Notes: generated by a model from the letters alone, not told the origin. Positions 16,903 through 26,085 are shown, counted from the stretch's first letter. The stretch: 64,000 bases of DNA from Eubacteriaceae bacterium Marseille-Q4139 (GCA_018223415.1 JAGTTQ010000001.1:3769365-3833364); one strand, 5' to 3'. Made by a program: numbers and translations.

Positions 16903-17742
16903 TTATTTTTTCCAAAGGCTGTCCAACACCTCTTCAAAACAGACGCCGTTGTTGATGGGGATTTCCAGCTCATCCGACTTGCGGATGCATTCCTTTACGA
17001 ACCGCGACGCCCGGAGCACCGCTTTTTTAAGCGGCTCCCCGTTTACGACGGCCCCGGCCGCAACGGCAGAAAAGACATCCCCGGTGCCCGGCCGGTCGGT
17101 GCCGGCATGTTTCACCTTCACAAATTCCGCCTCGTTTTTCCCGCGCTCCAAAACCACGTTTGTCAGGTAGGAGCCCTCCTTCACGCCGGTAATCACCACA
17201 GATTTTGCACCCATGAGCCGCAGCATCATCGCCATGTTTAAAAGCTCCCTGCGCGTCCAGCCAGTCTCCTTATAGGACGTCTCCGTCAAAATACATGCCT
17301 CGGTCACGTTCGGCGTCACCACGTCGCCCATGCAGACGAGCCGCTTCATCTCCTCGCACATGGCTTCCGTATAGGTGGCATAGGGCACGCCGTCGTCTCC
17401 CATGACGGGATCCACGATCACCGAAGTGTGCTCTCCCTTAAGCCGCTCCACCAGGTCGAGGACGATGTCGATCTGGCGCAGGGAGCCTAAAAATCCTGTG
17501 GCAATCCCGTCGAAGGAAAGGCCCAGCTCCAGCCATTTTTCCGCAAAGGCCTCCATTTTATCGGTATAGTCGTCGAAAAAGTAGGTGGGGAACGCCGTGT
17601 GATTGGAGAGGATCGCCGTCGGAATCGGACAGCACTGGATCCGCATTGCCGCCAGAATGGGAATAACCACTGTCAGAGAACAGCGGCCATATCCCGAGAG
17701 ATCGTTGATCATTGCAATTTTCTTTTGTCTGTCATATCCCAT
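16903..17742 (-). CDS. pdxY: Pyridoxal/pyridoxamine kinase, ribokinase superfamily
   Basis: A PfkB/ribokinase-superfamily kinase of 279 residues, probably phosphorylating pyridoxal, pyridoxine or pyridoxamine for B6 salvage. IAMINDLSGYGRCSLTVVIP (about residues 9-28), TGFLGSLRQI, VIVDPVMGDDGVPYATYTE (about 110-128) and the anion-hole catalytic motif AGTDRPGTGDVFSA (about 225-238, Asp of the GTGD) are all present. The upstream gene is an ECF-type vitamin S component, three bases away, which supports vitamin uptake and trapping by phosphorylation. Hydroxymethylpyrimidine kinase activity (ThiD-like) is the main alternative. Confidence 0.88.
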   Translation of the reverse strand: MGYDRQKKIAMINDLSGYGRCSLTVVIPILAAMRIQCCPIPTAILSNHTAFPTYFFDDYTDKMEAFAEKWLELGLSFDGIATGFLGSLRQIDIVLDLVERLKGEHTSVIVDPVMGDDGVPYATYTEAMCEEMKRLVCMGDVVTPNVTEACILTETSYKETGWTRRELLNMAMMLRLMGAKSVVITGVKEGSYLTNVVLERGKNEAEFVKVKHAGTDRPGTGDVFSAVAAGAVVNGEPLKKAVLRASRFVKECIRKSDELEIPINNGVCFEEVLDSLWKK

Positions 17743-17745
17743 GTC

Positions 17746-18348
17746 TTATTCCTTTTTCCTTCCGACCGGAAGTAAGAGCCCGGTCTTTTTTAAGGCCGGG
17801 CGCAGGGCCATGTAGAGAACCACCGCAATCACGGAATTGATGACCGCGTTGATGATGGTGGCATACGTCGTCACAGCCATCAGCGCCTTGATGGCCGAGG
17901 CCGCCTTATCCGCGTTGGGCGTTAAGAGCGTGTACCAGACGTACTTTAAAACCGGCTCAAATACGCAGTTGACGCCGAGGGCGCAGACTGCGGAGATGGC
18001 AGACCACTTAAGCACGTAGCTGTGGGATCTGTCCTTGGAAAGCCCGGCAATTTTATGAGCCACAAAGCCGGCCACCAGGCCGATCACAAGCTTTGTGATA
18101 AACGTCCTCGGGGCCGATTCCACATAGCCGCCGGTGATGTCGGCAATGGAGAGGCCGACGGCGCCGGAAAGGCCGCCGTAAACGCCGCCGAGAAGATACG
18201 CGGCCAGCACCACGAAGGCATTTCCCACGTGGATCTTCGTCCCTGTCGCCGTGATGGCCGGGAACACCGCGTAGCCGATATAGCAGAGGGCCGCCATCAG
18301 GCCGGCCTGGGCAATTCTCTGAAGATTTTCGTTCTTATTTCCTGTCAT
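17746..18348 (-). CDS. ECF transporter S component, probably for a B6-type vitamin
   Basis: A 200-residue, mostly hydrophobic protein with about five or six membrane segments. The N-terminal RIAQAGLMAALCYIGYAVFP with an AxxxA-like patch, and the GNAFVVLAAYLLGGVYGGL (about residues 42-60) segment, fit the substrate-binding S component of ECF transporters, which borrows a shared EcfA-A'-T module encoded elsewhere. It is followed after 3 bases by the pyridoxal-type kinase gene, so pyridoxine or a related pyrimidine is the likely ligand. AAGGGGATGG serves as ribosome binding site. The substrate is inferred from context only. Confidence 0.85.
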   Translation of the reverse strand: MTGNKNENLQRIAQAGLMAALCYIGYAVFPAITATGTKIHVGNAFVVLAAYLLGGVYGGLSGAVGLSIADITGGYVESAPRTFITKLVIGLVAGFVAHKIAGLSKDRSHSYVLKWSAISAVCALGVNCVFEPVLKYVWYTLLTPNADKAASAIKALMAVTTYATIINAVINSVIAVVLYMALRPALKKTGLLLPVGRKKE

Positions 18349-18424
18349 AACTCATTCCATCCCCTTGTCAAGATTTTTACTGAACCTATCTTAACACTGG
18401 TGTGGATTGGTCTGAATATCCAGT

Positions 18425-19117
18425 TTAGTTTTTTTTATCCAGTCCACAGGCATCGAAGGACTCCACGCAGATCAAAATCCCCTCGGAAAAGGTCATGACG
18501 GCCTCCTCCTCGCAAAGCTCATTGCTGACGCAGAGGCTCGGATTCTCAAAAATCGAGATATCCTTTTTAAAAAGCGGATATTTAAAACCCGTGAGGGTGA
18601 TGCCCTTCACTTCCTGCGTAAACGGCAGGAACGAAATATAGTTTCCGTAGGTTTCGCCTTTCCGATACGTCTTTTTTCCGCAGTTTTCGGCCGGAATCAG
18701 GTAAATCCTGTTCTGCTCGTCCCAGATGGAGACGGAAAGCCCGCGCTTCATCCCCTGATAGAGGAGATGGATGTTGGAAAGCTCATGATCCAGCCGCCCG
18801 CCGGTGGCACCTAAAATATCCATATGGGTGCAGCCGCGCCGGAAGGCCTCCGAAAAAGCCAGCTCCGTGTCGGCCTCATCCTTTTCCGGCCGGTGGATTG
18901 TAAGGCTCACGGCATGATTTTTCTTATATTCCTCCAGCCGGCCCCTGCCGTAAGTATCAAAATCCCCGACAGCCGCGTCGGGACAGATCCCAAGGGTCTC
19001 CAGAACCGAAAGCCCGGCGTCCACGGCGATCACCAGGTCATACGTCCGATTCTTCAAAAATTCCCTGGCAAATTCCGCGGAAAGCCTCCCGCCGGATACC
19101 ATCAGACACCGCTTCAT
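18425..19117 (-). CDS. thiN: Thiamine pyrophosphokinase
   Basis: TPK transfers pyrophosphate from ATP to thiamine, giving thiamine diphosphate. The 230 residues include VIAVDAGLSVLETLGICPD (about residues 30-48), AVGDFDTYG (50-58), HRPEKDEADTELAFSEA (about 75-91) and GATGGRLDHELSNIHLL (about 100-116), which together make the Asp-rich active site of the family. The start overlaps the stop of rpe by 4 bases. It is the last gene of the long rsgA-rpe-TPK run, an order common in Firmicutes. Confidence 0.93.
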   Translation of the reverse strand: MKRCLMVSGGRLSAEFAREFLKNRTYDLVIAVDAGLSVLETLGICPDAAVGDFDTYGRGRLEEYKKNHAVSLTIHRPEKDEADTELAFSEAFRRGCTHMDILGATGGRLDHELSNIHLLYQGMKRGLSVSIWDEQNRIYLIPAENCGKKTYRKGETYGNYISFLPFTQEVKGITLTGFKYPLFKKDISIFENPSLCVSNELCEEEAVMTFSEGILICVESFDACGLDKKN

Positions 19118-19776
19118 GCTTTCAATTCCTGAAACAGATTCAAAAACTCCCGCACGTTGGCGGCGCTGTCGTTTTTAAAGACTGCCGATCCGGCCACCAG
19201 CACGTTGGCGCCGGCCTCAATGACCTCCCTGGCGTTGGCCGCCGAAATGCCGCCGTCCACTTCGATGTCTGTGCAAAGCCCTGCTGCGTTTAACATCCCC
19301 CGCAGCTCGCGGATTTTCTTTAACGTATAGGGGATAAACTTCTGGCCGCCGAAGCCGGGATTTACGGTCATTAAAAGGAACAAGTCCGCCTCTTCCAAAA
19401 CGCAGGAAAGCGCAGAAACCGGCGTGGCCGGGTTTAAGGCCACGGCTGCCTTCATGCCGCACTCTTTAATCTGGTTTAAGGTGCGGTCCAGATGCCGGCA
19501 GGCCTCTGCGTGGACGCAGACAATGTCGGCGCCGGCCTTTTTCATGGCCTCCACGTAGCGGCCCGGCTCCTCCACCATCATGTGTACGTCAAACACCTTA
19601 TCGGTGACGGAGCGGAGCTTTTCGATGACCGGCATTCCAAAGGAAATGCTCGGCACAAAGGCGCCGTCCATCACGTCCAGATGGATGTACTGCGCCCCGG
19701 CATCGGCCACGGCCCGCACTTCTTCTCCTAACCTTGTAAAATCTGCTGCCAGAATGGATGGCGCTAAGATAAGCAT
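19114..19776 (-). CDS. rpe: Ribulose-phosphate 3-epimerase
   Basis: Rpe interconverts ribulose 5-phosphate and xylulose 5-phosphate in the pentose phosphate pathway. The 220 residues form the standard TIM barrel: APSILAADFTRLGEEV (about residues 5-20), HLDVMDGAFVPSISFG (about 33-48), HAEACRHLDRTLNQIK, LMTVNPGFGGQKFIP (about 134-148) and EVDGGISAANA (about 172-182). The metal and catalytic residues (His33, Asp35, His66-type, Asp174-type) are visible in these motifs. It lies one base after rsgA and overlaps the TPK gene. Confidence 0.97.
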   Translation of the reverse strand: MLILAPSILAADFTRLGEEVRAVADAGAQYIHLDVMDGAFVPSISFGMPVIEKLRSVTDKVFDVHMMVEEPGRYVEAMKKAGADIVCVHAEACRHLDRTLNQIKECGMKAAVALNPATPVSALSCVLEEADLFLLMTVNPGFGGQKFIPYTLKKIRELRGMLNAAGLCTDIEVDGGISAANAREVIEAGANVLVAGSAVFKNDSAANVREFLNLFQELKA

Positions 19777-19777
19777 A

Positions 19778-20656
19778 TCAGTATCTCCTTTTATTCTTCA
19801 GTTCTTCGTAAATCAGCCTGTAATTTTCATAGCGGGAGCCGGAAATCTTCCCGTCCCGCACCGCGTCCTTGACGCCGCACTCCCGTTCGCCCACATGGGC
19901 GCAGCCAAGAAAACGGCAGTCGGGAAGGAACGGCTCAAATTCCGGAAAGCAGTCCGAAAGCTCTCCCGGCTCCATGCCGTCCACATAGATGGAACTAAAG
20001 CCCGGCGTGTCCATCACATACGTGTTTTCCTCCACAAAAAACAGCTCCGAATGGCGCGTCGTATGGCGGCCGCGCTTGATTTTCTCGCTTACGGCTCCTG
20101 TCTCCATGGCGGCCTTCGGCTGGATTTTATTGGTAAGCGACGACTTCCCGACGCCGGAGGGCCCGGCGAGAGCCGTCGTCTTTCCCCTTAAAAGCTCCCG
20201 GATCTCCAAAATCCCCTCGTCCTCCAGCGTGCTCGTCAGGCGGACGTCGTAGCCGGCCTCTTTATAAATCCCGGAAAGCCTGGCCGCTGCCCCGTCCTTT
20301 CCCAGATCCTTCTTATTAAAACAGATGACGGCAGGCACGCCCTGGCGCTCCATCGTCACCAGGAACCTGTCTAAAAGATTCAGGTTCGGTTCCGGCTCCG
20401 CGACGGCAAAGACGAGAAGCGCCTGGTCGATGTTGGCGACGGCAGGCCGTATGAGCTCATTCTTTCTGGGAAGGATTTCCGTGATGTTCCCCTCCTGTTC
20501 CTCCTCAGAAAGAATGTCAAAGCTCACGTCATCACCCACCAGAGGCTTGATATTCCGGTTGCGGAACACGCCCTTGGCTTTGCATTCATATACCTTCGAG
20601 ATGCCGTCATGGACATAGTAAAAACCGGCAATCCCTTTGATGATCTTTCCTGTCAT
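19778..20656 (-). CDS. rsgA: Ribosome small-subunit GTPase RsgA
   Basis: RsgA (YloQ/YjeQ) is a circularly permuted GTPase that acts in late maturation of the 30S subunit. The 292 residues have an N-terminal OB-fold, then the G motifs in permuted order: VICFNKKDLG (G4, about residues 114-123), GPSGVGKSSLTNKI (G1, about 161-174), MDTPGFSS (G3, about 215-222), and a C-terminal zinc-binding region with Cys and His residues (DCRFLGCAHVGERECGVKDA). It follows prkC directly, with stop and start nearly touching; in B. subtilis the same pair is regulated together and RsgA/CpgA is a PrkC substrate. Confidence 0.97.
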   Translation of the reverse strand: MTGKIIKGIAGFYYVHDGISKVYECKAKGVFRNRNIKPLVGDDVSFDILSEEEQEGNITEILPRKNELIRPAVANIDQALLVFAVAEPEPNLNLLDRFLVTMERQGVPAVICFNKKDLGKDGAAARLSGIYKEAGYDVRLTSTLEDEGILEIRELLRGKTTALAGPSGVGKSSLTNKIQPKAAMETGAVSEKIKRGRHTTRHSELFFVEENTYVMDTPGFSSIYVDGMEPGELSDCFPEFEPFLPDCRFLGCAHVGERECGVKDAVRDGKISGSRYENYRLIYEELKNKRRY

Positions 20657-22957
20657 TTAGCTGACCTCGAATTCCACAAAGTTCACGTTATAGGAATTCA
20701 GAACCTTGTTGTTTGTCAGATCCACGATCTGCACCTCGCCCGTCAGGACGCCGTCAGCGCCGCGGATGTTGGTAAAGCGGATGTCGAGGGTCGTATCGAC
20801 GCTGTACGTCTTGGGATCTGTTAATTTCGTGTAGACCTCCTCGCCGTTGACCGTCTGCTTTAATCGGATCATGATGGTAATCTCCGACGACGCCGCGCCC
20901 GGCCCGTAGGAAACCATCAGCGGATAGCTGGCCTCCAGGGAGGCTAAAAACTGGGTCTTCGGCTTCTCCGGCCCGAGGCTTACGACGTAGTCCACGGCCG
21001 AGCCCTTTTCGGCGTCGGAGCCGGCCTCGATGCCCTGGCTGATGATACTGCCCTCTGCCACAGAGGAACTGTGCTCCTTCGTCACCTGTCCCGGCAAAAG
21101 CCCTGCCTCGCTTAAAAGCTTCAGAGCCTCTTCCTCTGTTTTTCTTTCCATTTCCGGTACTGTCACAAGCTCGACGGCCGGCCCGGTGCTGACGTATAGC
21201 ATCACCGTATCGCCGTAAGCCGCCTTATCTGCCGGCTCAAAGCGGATGATATTCCCCTGTTCCACCGTCTCGTTGGCTTCCTCGACGATGGACGTCTTTA
21301 ATCCCTTGCCCTCCAGAAGGCGCACGGCCGTATCCAGGGTCATCTGTGTAATATTAAGGCTCATCAGGTCGATCTTATCGGAACCGGCGCTCACAACGAC
21401 GCTCACCTCCGAAAACCGCTGGACAACGGAGCCTGGCTCATTTGCCTGGGAAATGATGTAGCCCTTTTCCACCTCGTCGGAATTTTCCTGGGTCACGCGC
21501 ATCTCCAGATCGGATTCCTTAAGAAGCTTTTCGGCATCGTCCTGGGACATGCCTTCCACCTTCGGCATCAGGACTTCCTTCTTACTGAGGCTCGCAGACT
21601 CTTCCTCGCTGCTTTCCGTCCCGTCTGTGACACTTTCCGTTCCAACCGCCGCCGTAGTCGGCGAGGAACCTCGGTTAAAGACGCCGCCAAGCTTCACAAA
21701 AAACACGATGACAACGGCCACAACGATGATTGCCACCAGGACGCCAAGTACGGTCAGCACCTTTTCCAGCTGCGTCGCCTCGTCCGGCTTCTGGATCCGT
21801 CCCGCTCCCGGCCGTTTCCCTGTCTCCTGGGAGTCGCGTCTTGCATTCCGCGTCCCGCGGGCATCTGCGCCGGAGCGGCCCCCCGCGCTACGATTTTCCC
21901 TGCTGCCGTAAAATTCCCGGTCATCGGAGAAATTCCGGTTGTCTAAAAGGCCATTGTCCTCTCTGACGCCCCGGTCGTCCCGGCTCCGGCCGCCTGTCCG
22001 CTCTCTCCCGCCGCGGCCGTCCGTACTGTCTCTCCCGCTTCCGTGGAACTGGATGACCTCCAGCTCCTTCGGGCTTATGGTGATGGTCTGGGACATGGCT
22101 TCCTTTGTCTCCTCGTCCATGGCGATGGCCGGATCGTCCGGGTCGATAAGAGCGCGCCTTAAGTCACTGATCACGGCTGCCGCGTTGGGGTACCGGTTTT
22201 CCGGCCGCTTCTCCGTACATTTTAAAATAATCTTTTCAAATCCCAGCGGGATCTCCGGATTGTAAATTCCCGGAGGCGCAATGGGCTCCTCCAGATGGGC
22301 GAGGGCCACCGTCACCGTATTGTCGCCCTCAAAAGGCACGCGGCCCGTCACCATCTCATACATGGTGATGCCGAGAGAATAAATGTCGCTCCTCTCGTCG
22401 CTGTAACCGCCGCGGGCCTGCTCCGGCGAAATGTAATGCACCGAGCCGACTACCGTGGCATTCATGGTCTGGGAGGAAACGGCTCTCGCAATGCCGAAAT
22501 CCGCCACCTTCACCTTTCCGTCCTTGGAAATCAGCATGTTCTGGGGCTTGATGTCCCGGTGGATGATGTGCTGTTCATGGGCGGCCTCGATGCCCTGGGC
22601 CACCTGGATGGCGATGCCGATGGACTCCTTCACGTCGAGGCGGCCTTTTTTCGCAATGTAGCTCTTTAAGGTGATCCCCTCGACAAGCTCCATGACAATG
22701 TAGTGAAGCTCGCCTTCGTCCACGACGTCGTAGACGTTCACAATATTGGGGTGGGAAAGCCCGGCCGCCGCCTGGGCCTCCATTTTAAACTTGCTCACAA
22801 AGCCGGCGTCCGAGGTAAACTCGGCCTTCAAAACCTTGATGGCCACCAGCCTGTTTAATTTATGGCATTTCGCCTTATAAACGTCCGACATGCCGCCGGA
22901 ACCGATTTTTTCCAGAATTTCATAGCGGTCCTGAAGCATCATTCCAGTCATCAGCAT
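20657..22957 (-). CDS. prkC: PASTA-domain serine/threonine protein kinase PrkC/Stk1
   Basis: A membrane Ser/Thr kinase of 766 residues that senses muropeptides or lipid II. The kinase domain spans about residues 11-270: glycine loop KIGSGGMSDVYKAK, Lys41 in AIKVLK, HRDIKPQN at 133-140, DFGIARAV at 153-160, and GSVHYISPEQA. A juxtamembrane linker (about 306-388) is unusually rich in Arg, Gly, Asp and Ser. One membrane helix lies at about 399-422. Outside there are three PASTA repeats (about 455-660) and a C-terminal beta-rich extension of roughly 100 residues. GAGGTGA precedes the ATG, which overlaps prpC by 7 bases. Confidence 0.96.
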   Translation of the reverse strand: MLMTGMMLQDRYEILEKIGSGGMSDVYKAKCHKLNRLVAIKVLKAEFTSDAGFVSKFKMEAQAAAGLSHPNIVNVYDVVDEGELHYIVMELVEGITLKSYIAKKGRLDVKESIGIAIQVAQGIEAAHEQHIIHRDIKPQNMLISKDGKVKVADFGIARAVSSQTMNATVVGSVHYISPEQARGGYSDERSDIYSLGITMYEMVTGRVPFEGDNTVTVALAHLEEPIAPPGIYNPEIPLGFEKIILKCTEKRPENRYPNAAAVISDLRRALIDPDDPAIAMDEETKEAMSQTITISPKELEVIQFHGSGRDSTDGRGGRERTGGRSRDDRGVREDNGLLDNRNFSDDREFYGSRENRSAGGRSGADARGTRNARRDSQETGKRPGAGRIQKPDEATQLEKVLTVLGVLVAIIVVAVVIVFFVKLGGVFNRGSSPTTAAVGTESVTDGTESSEEESASLSKKEVLMPKVEGMSQDDAEKLLKESDLEMRVTQENSDEVEKGYIISQANEPGSVVQRFSEVSVVVSAGSDKIDLMSLNITQMTLDTAVRLLEGKGLKTSIVEEANETVEQGNIIRFEPADKAAYGDTVMLYVSTGPAVELVTVPEMERKTEEEALKLLSEAGLLPGQVTKEHSSSVAEGSIISQGIEAGSDAEKGSAVDYVVSLGPEKPKTQFLASLEASYPLMVSYGPGAASSEITIMIRLKQTVNGEEVYTKLTDPKTYSVDTTLDIRFTNIRGADGVLTGEVQIVDLTNNKVLNSYNVNFVEFEVS

Positions 22958-23694
22958 AGGCTCACCTCACTTATCTGAGGCTCAGCCAGGATGACAGCAA
23001 TGTTGTCCTTTCCGCCGTTTTCATTGGCCGCTTCAATCAGGTGCCCCGTCTTTTCCTCCAGGGTATCCGTCGTCTTTAAGATCTTCTCAATGCCGGGGTC
23101 GTCCACCATGTTGGTGAGCCCGTCGGAGCAGAGAAGGACGCAGTCGCTCTCTCTTAAGGGCACCTCAAAGAAATCCTCATCCACCTGGGGCCCGATGCCC
23201 ATGGCGCGGGTGATGATGTTCTTATGGCTCTGGTATTCCTCGCTTCCGCGCTTAATTTTCCCGAGGGCAACCATCTCCTCCACCAGGGAATGATCCCTTG
23301 TGACCTGCTCTAAGCTGTCCCTCAGAAGGTAAAGCCGGCTGTCGCCCACGTTGGCGACGTACAGCGTGTCATACTGGACCGTGGCTGCCACCAGAGTCGA
23401 GCCCATGCCCGTATGCTCCGGATCCTTTGCCGCTTCCTCATAAAGAAGCCGGTTCGTCTCCTCGATGGCCTCCCTTAAGGCAGGCACCACATTTTTCTTT
23501 TCCGTTTCCTTCAGGCAGCGGACGACGGTTTCCACCACGAACCGGGACGCATAGTCCCCGGCCTTGTGGCCGCCCATGCCGTCTGCCACGAGAAATAAAT
23601 TGGAAAGGGGACCCACCGGGTCCACAGAGGCATAGATGGAATCCTGGTTAACCTTCCGAACCATGCCGGTGTCCGTCTGTGCATATGCTCTCAT
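22951..23694 (-). CDS. prpC: PP2C-type serine/threonine phosphatase PrpC/Stp
   Basis: A 247-residue metal-dependent PP2C phosphatase that reverses phosphorylation by the kinase encoded just downstream. DGMGGHKAGDYAS (about residues 39-51) and the N-terminal TDTGMVRKVNQDSIYA supply metal-binding Asp residues; GSTLVAATV, VGDSRLYLLRD (about 117-127), LCSDGLTN (about 188-195) and GGKDNIAVIL (about 230-239) are the other PP2C motifs. No membrane segment is present, so it is cytoplasmic. The pairing with the PASTA kinase, with overlapping genes, is standard in Gram-positive bacteria. Confidence 0.97.
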   Translation of the reverse strand: MRAYAQTDTGMVRKVNQDSIYASVDPVGPLSNLFLVADGMGGHKAGDYASRFVVETVVRCLKETEKKNVVPALREAIEETNRLLYEEAAKDPEHTGMGSTLVAATVQYDTLYVANVGDSRLYLLRDSLEQVTRDHSLVEEMVALGKIKRGSEEYQSHKNIITRAMGIGPQVDEDFFEVPLRESDCVLLCSDGLTNMVDDPGIEKILKTTDTLEEKTGHLIEAANENGGKDNIAVILAEPQISEVSLC

Positions 23695-23697
23695 GGG

Positions 23698-24747
23698 TTA
23701 TTCCTCCCTTTCTTTCTGTTCCAGATAGCTCTTCCTTAACTGGCCGCAGGCACCGCCGATGTCGCGGCCCATTTCCCTGCGGACGGTCACGTTGATTCCG
23801 CGTTTTTCCAGATAATTCTTAAATTCTTCGATGGCCTCCCGCCCTGACTGACGGTAATCCCGCTCCTTGATGGGGTTCACCGGGATCAGGTTCACATGGC
23901 CGTGCTGGTCCTTAATAAGCTCCGCCAGCATGGCCGCTTCGTGGAGGTTGTCGTTGACGCCTTTCACGAGGCTGTATTCAAAGGTGACACGGCGGCCGGT
24001 CTTTTCATAATAGTACCGGCATGCCTCCAGGATATCCTTAAGCTTATAGCTGTTTGCCACCGGCATCAGAGTCTTTCGGATCTCATCGGTCGGCGCATGG
24101 AGCGACAGGGCCAGGGTGATCTGAAGCCCCTCCTCAGCAAGCCGCCTCATCTGCGGCACAAGCCCGCAGGTGGAGACCGTGATGTTTCGCTGGCTGATAT
24201 GTAAACCGTTTCCGTCGCTTAAGAGGCGGATGAAACGGATGAGATTGTCATAATTATCCATGGGCTCGCCGCTTCCCATGACAACCACGTTGGAAACCCG
24301 CTCGCCGATGGAGGCCTCGATCCGGTAAATCTGATCGAGCATCTCTGACGGCTTTAAATTCCGCTCCAGCCCGTCCAGTGTCGACGCGCAGAACCGGCAG
24401 CCCATCCGGCAGCCCACCTGGGACGAAATGCAGACGGAATTCCCGTGATGGTATCGCATCAGAACGCTCTCGATGACGTTTCCGTCCTCCAGCGCAAACA
24501 GGTATTTTCTCGTCCCGTCAATGCCGGATTCCAGCATGCCGGCCGTCACGAGGGACGTGTACGTGCAGGACTCCTTTAATTTTTCCCGGAAAGCCTTGGA
24601 AAGGTTCGTCATATCGTCGATGGTGGGCACCAGTTTCTGGTGCATCCACTGGTAAAGCTGTTTGGCCCGGAAGGGCTTTTCCCCAAGGCTCCCGACAAAG
24701 GCCTGGAGCTCGGAAAGCTCCAGGGACTTGATATCTATTTTTTCCAT
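23698..24747 (-). CDS. rlmN: 23S rRNA/tRNA (adenine-C2)-methyltransferase RlmN
   Basis: RlmN is a radical SAM enzyme that methylates C2 of A2503 in 23S rRNA and A37 in some tRNAs. The 349 residues have the 4Fe-4S motif CRMGCRFCAST (about residues 112-122), MGSGEPMDNYDNL (about 159-171) and, near the end, the second catalytic Cys in GGACGQLR (about residue 335). It lies three bases from prpC and three from rsmB, inside the conserved rsmB-rlmN-prpC-prkC run. Cfr, the C8 resistance enzyme, is the nearest alternative, but housekeeping context argues for RlmN. Confidence 0.97.
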   Translation of the reverse strand: MEKIDIKSLELSELQAFVGSLGEKPFRAKQLYQWMHQKLVPTIDDMTNLSKAFREKLKESCTYTSLVTAGMLESGIDGTRKYLFALEDGNVIESVLMRYHHGNSVCISSQVGCRMGCRFCASTLDGLERNLKPSEMLDQIYRIEASIGERVSNVVVMGSGEPMDNYDNLIRFIRLLSDGNGLHISQRNITVSTCGLVPQMRRLAEEGLQITLALSLHAPTDEIRKTLMPVANSYKLKDILEACRYYYEKTGRRVTFEYSLVKGVNDNLHEAAMLAELIKDQHGHVNLIPVNPIKERDYRQSGREAIEEFKNYLEKRGINVTVRREMGRDIGGACGQLRKSYLEQKEREE

Positions 24748-24750
24748 ACT

Positions 24751-26085
24751 TTATTCCTGTTCTTTTCTCTCAAACGCCGCAATGTAAAAGCCGTCGCAGG
24801 GGAACACGCCCGGCAGAAGCTGGATCTCATTTTCATGGCACCAGCCCCTTAACGGCTCCGGCAGGAGACCGGAAATCTTCTTTTTCCGAAACGGCAGATT
24901 GTTTAAAATCCACGCGGCATTTTCTTCATTTTCCATCCTATCGATGGTGCAGGTGCTGTAAATAAGCGTCCCGCCCGGCTTCACGTACCGCCATACGGCG
25001 GAGAGGATTTCCCTCTGGAGCGCCGCCAGCGAGGAAAGGTCGCTCTCCTTTAGACGCATCCGGATATCCGGCTTTTTCCCGATGATTCCCAGTCCCGAAC
25101 ACGGCAGGTCTGCCAGCACAAGGTCTGCCTTTCCCTCTGATTCTGCGTCAAAAATCCTGGCATCGGCTGCCTTTGTCCGCACGTTTGCGAAGCCGCAGCG
25201 GGACACATTCTGCTCCACCAGGGAAATCTTATATTCCGTCAAGTCCCTGGCTTCCACAAGGCCGGTGCCGGAAAGCCGGTCGGCCATATCAAGGGTTTTC
25301 CCGCCCGGGGCGCTGCAAACGTCCAGAACGAAATCGCCGGACTTTGGCTCTGCAATCACGCCCACGAGGGACGAGCTGAAATCCTGAACGGTAATCCAGC
25401 CCTTCGAGAACGCCTCCACCTGATCCAGATAGTCATAGTCCTTTATAGACAGCACAAAACCGGGCCCCCAGTCCTCCGAAACGGAGAGGCCCTGGGCACC
25501 CAGGCTCTCTAAAACCGTCTTTCTGGACGCCAGGCTCTGATTGATCCGCACAGAAAGGGGACGCTCCGTGAGAAAGCTTTCCGCAATTTTCTCTGCCGTC
25601 TCCCGTCCGTACTCCTTTTCCCACATGGAAAGGATCCAGCCCGGCATCAAAAGCCGCTCTTCCGGCGCCGTGAAGGAAAGACTTCCCTTCTCTCTGGAAA
25701 TATTCCTCAGAACACCGTTTACAAAGCCGGAAAGGCCGTCAAACCGGCGCTTTTTTGCAAGCTTTACGGCCTCGTTGCAGACGGCCGAATCCGGCACCCG
25801 CTCCATGAAAAGAATCTGGTACGCAGACATCCTTAAAATTGTGCGGATCACCGGCTTCATTTTTTTCACCTTCACTTTGGAAAACCGGTCGATGACCGCA
25901 TCCAGGCGAAGCTGATATTCCAGGGTTCCTTCCGTTACCCTGGTGATAAAAGCCCGATCCTGCTTTTCCAGGTACTGGTATTTCTCCAGGGCCTGGGACA
26001 GGATCAGATGGCTGTAATTTCCTTTTTCCATCACTTCCAGGAGAATGTCAAGGACAATCTCCCGGATGTTCGTCTCTTTAGTCAC
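24751..26085 (-). CDS. rsmB: 16S rRNA (cytosine-967-C5)-methyltransferase RsmB
   Basis: RsmB (Sun/Fmu) makes m5C967 in 16S rRNA. The N-terminal NusB-like RNA-binding domain (about residues 1-140, TNIREIVLDILLEV, QDRAFITRVTEGTLEY) is followed by the SAM domain with VLDVCSAPGGKTLDMA, LADLPCSGLGIIGKKPDIR and the catalytic Cys in YSTCTIDRMENEEN. I choose a GTG start at 26085 because GGAGG lies 11 bases upstream and the product then begins (M)TKETNIREI like its relatives; a TTG at 26103 is possible. The start overlaps the end of the peptidase gene by 8 bases (GTGACTAA). Confidence 0.93.
   Translation of the reverse strand: MTKETNIREIVLDILLEVMEKGNYSHLILSQALEKYQYLEKQDRAFITRVTEGTLEYQLRLDAVIDRFSKVKVKKMKPVIRTILRMSAYQILFMERVPDSAVCNEAVKLAKKRRFDGLSGFVNGVLRNISREKGSLSFTAPEERLLMPGWILSMWEKEYGRETAEKIAESFLTERPLSVRINQSLASRKTVLESLGAQGLSVSEDWGPGFVLSIKDYDYLDQVEAFSKGWITVQDFSSSLVGVIAEPKSGDFVLDVCSAPGGKTLDMADRLSGTGLVEARDLTEYKISLVEQNVSRCGFANVRTKAADARIFDAESEGKADLVLADLPCSGLGIIGKKPDIRMRLKESDLSSLAALQREILSAVWRYVKPGGTLIYSTCTIDRMENEENAAWILNNLPFRKKKISGLLPEPLRGWCHENEIQLLPGVFPCDGFYIAAFERKEQE

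Noticed and set aside
18349..18424. TTGACA as a -35 box just before the ECF S component gene
   Set aside because: It lies about 20 bases from the start codon, so the -10 box would fall on the start itself; it is probably chance.
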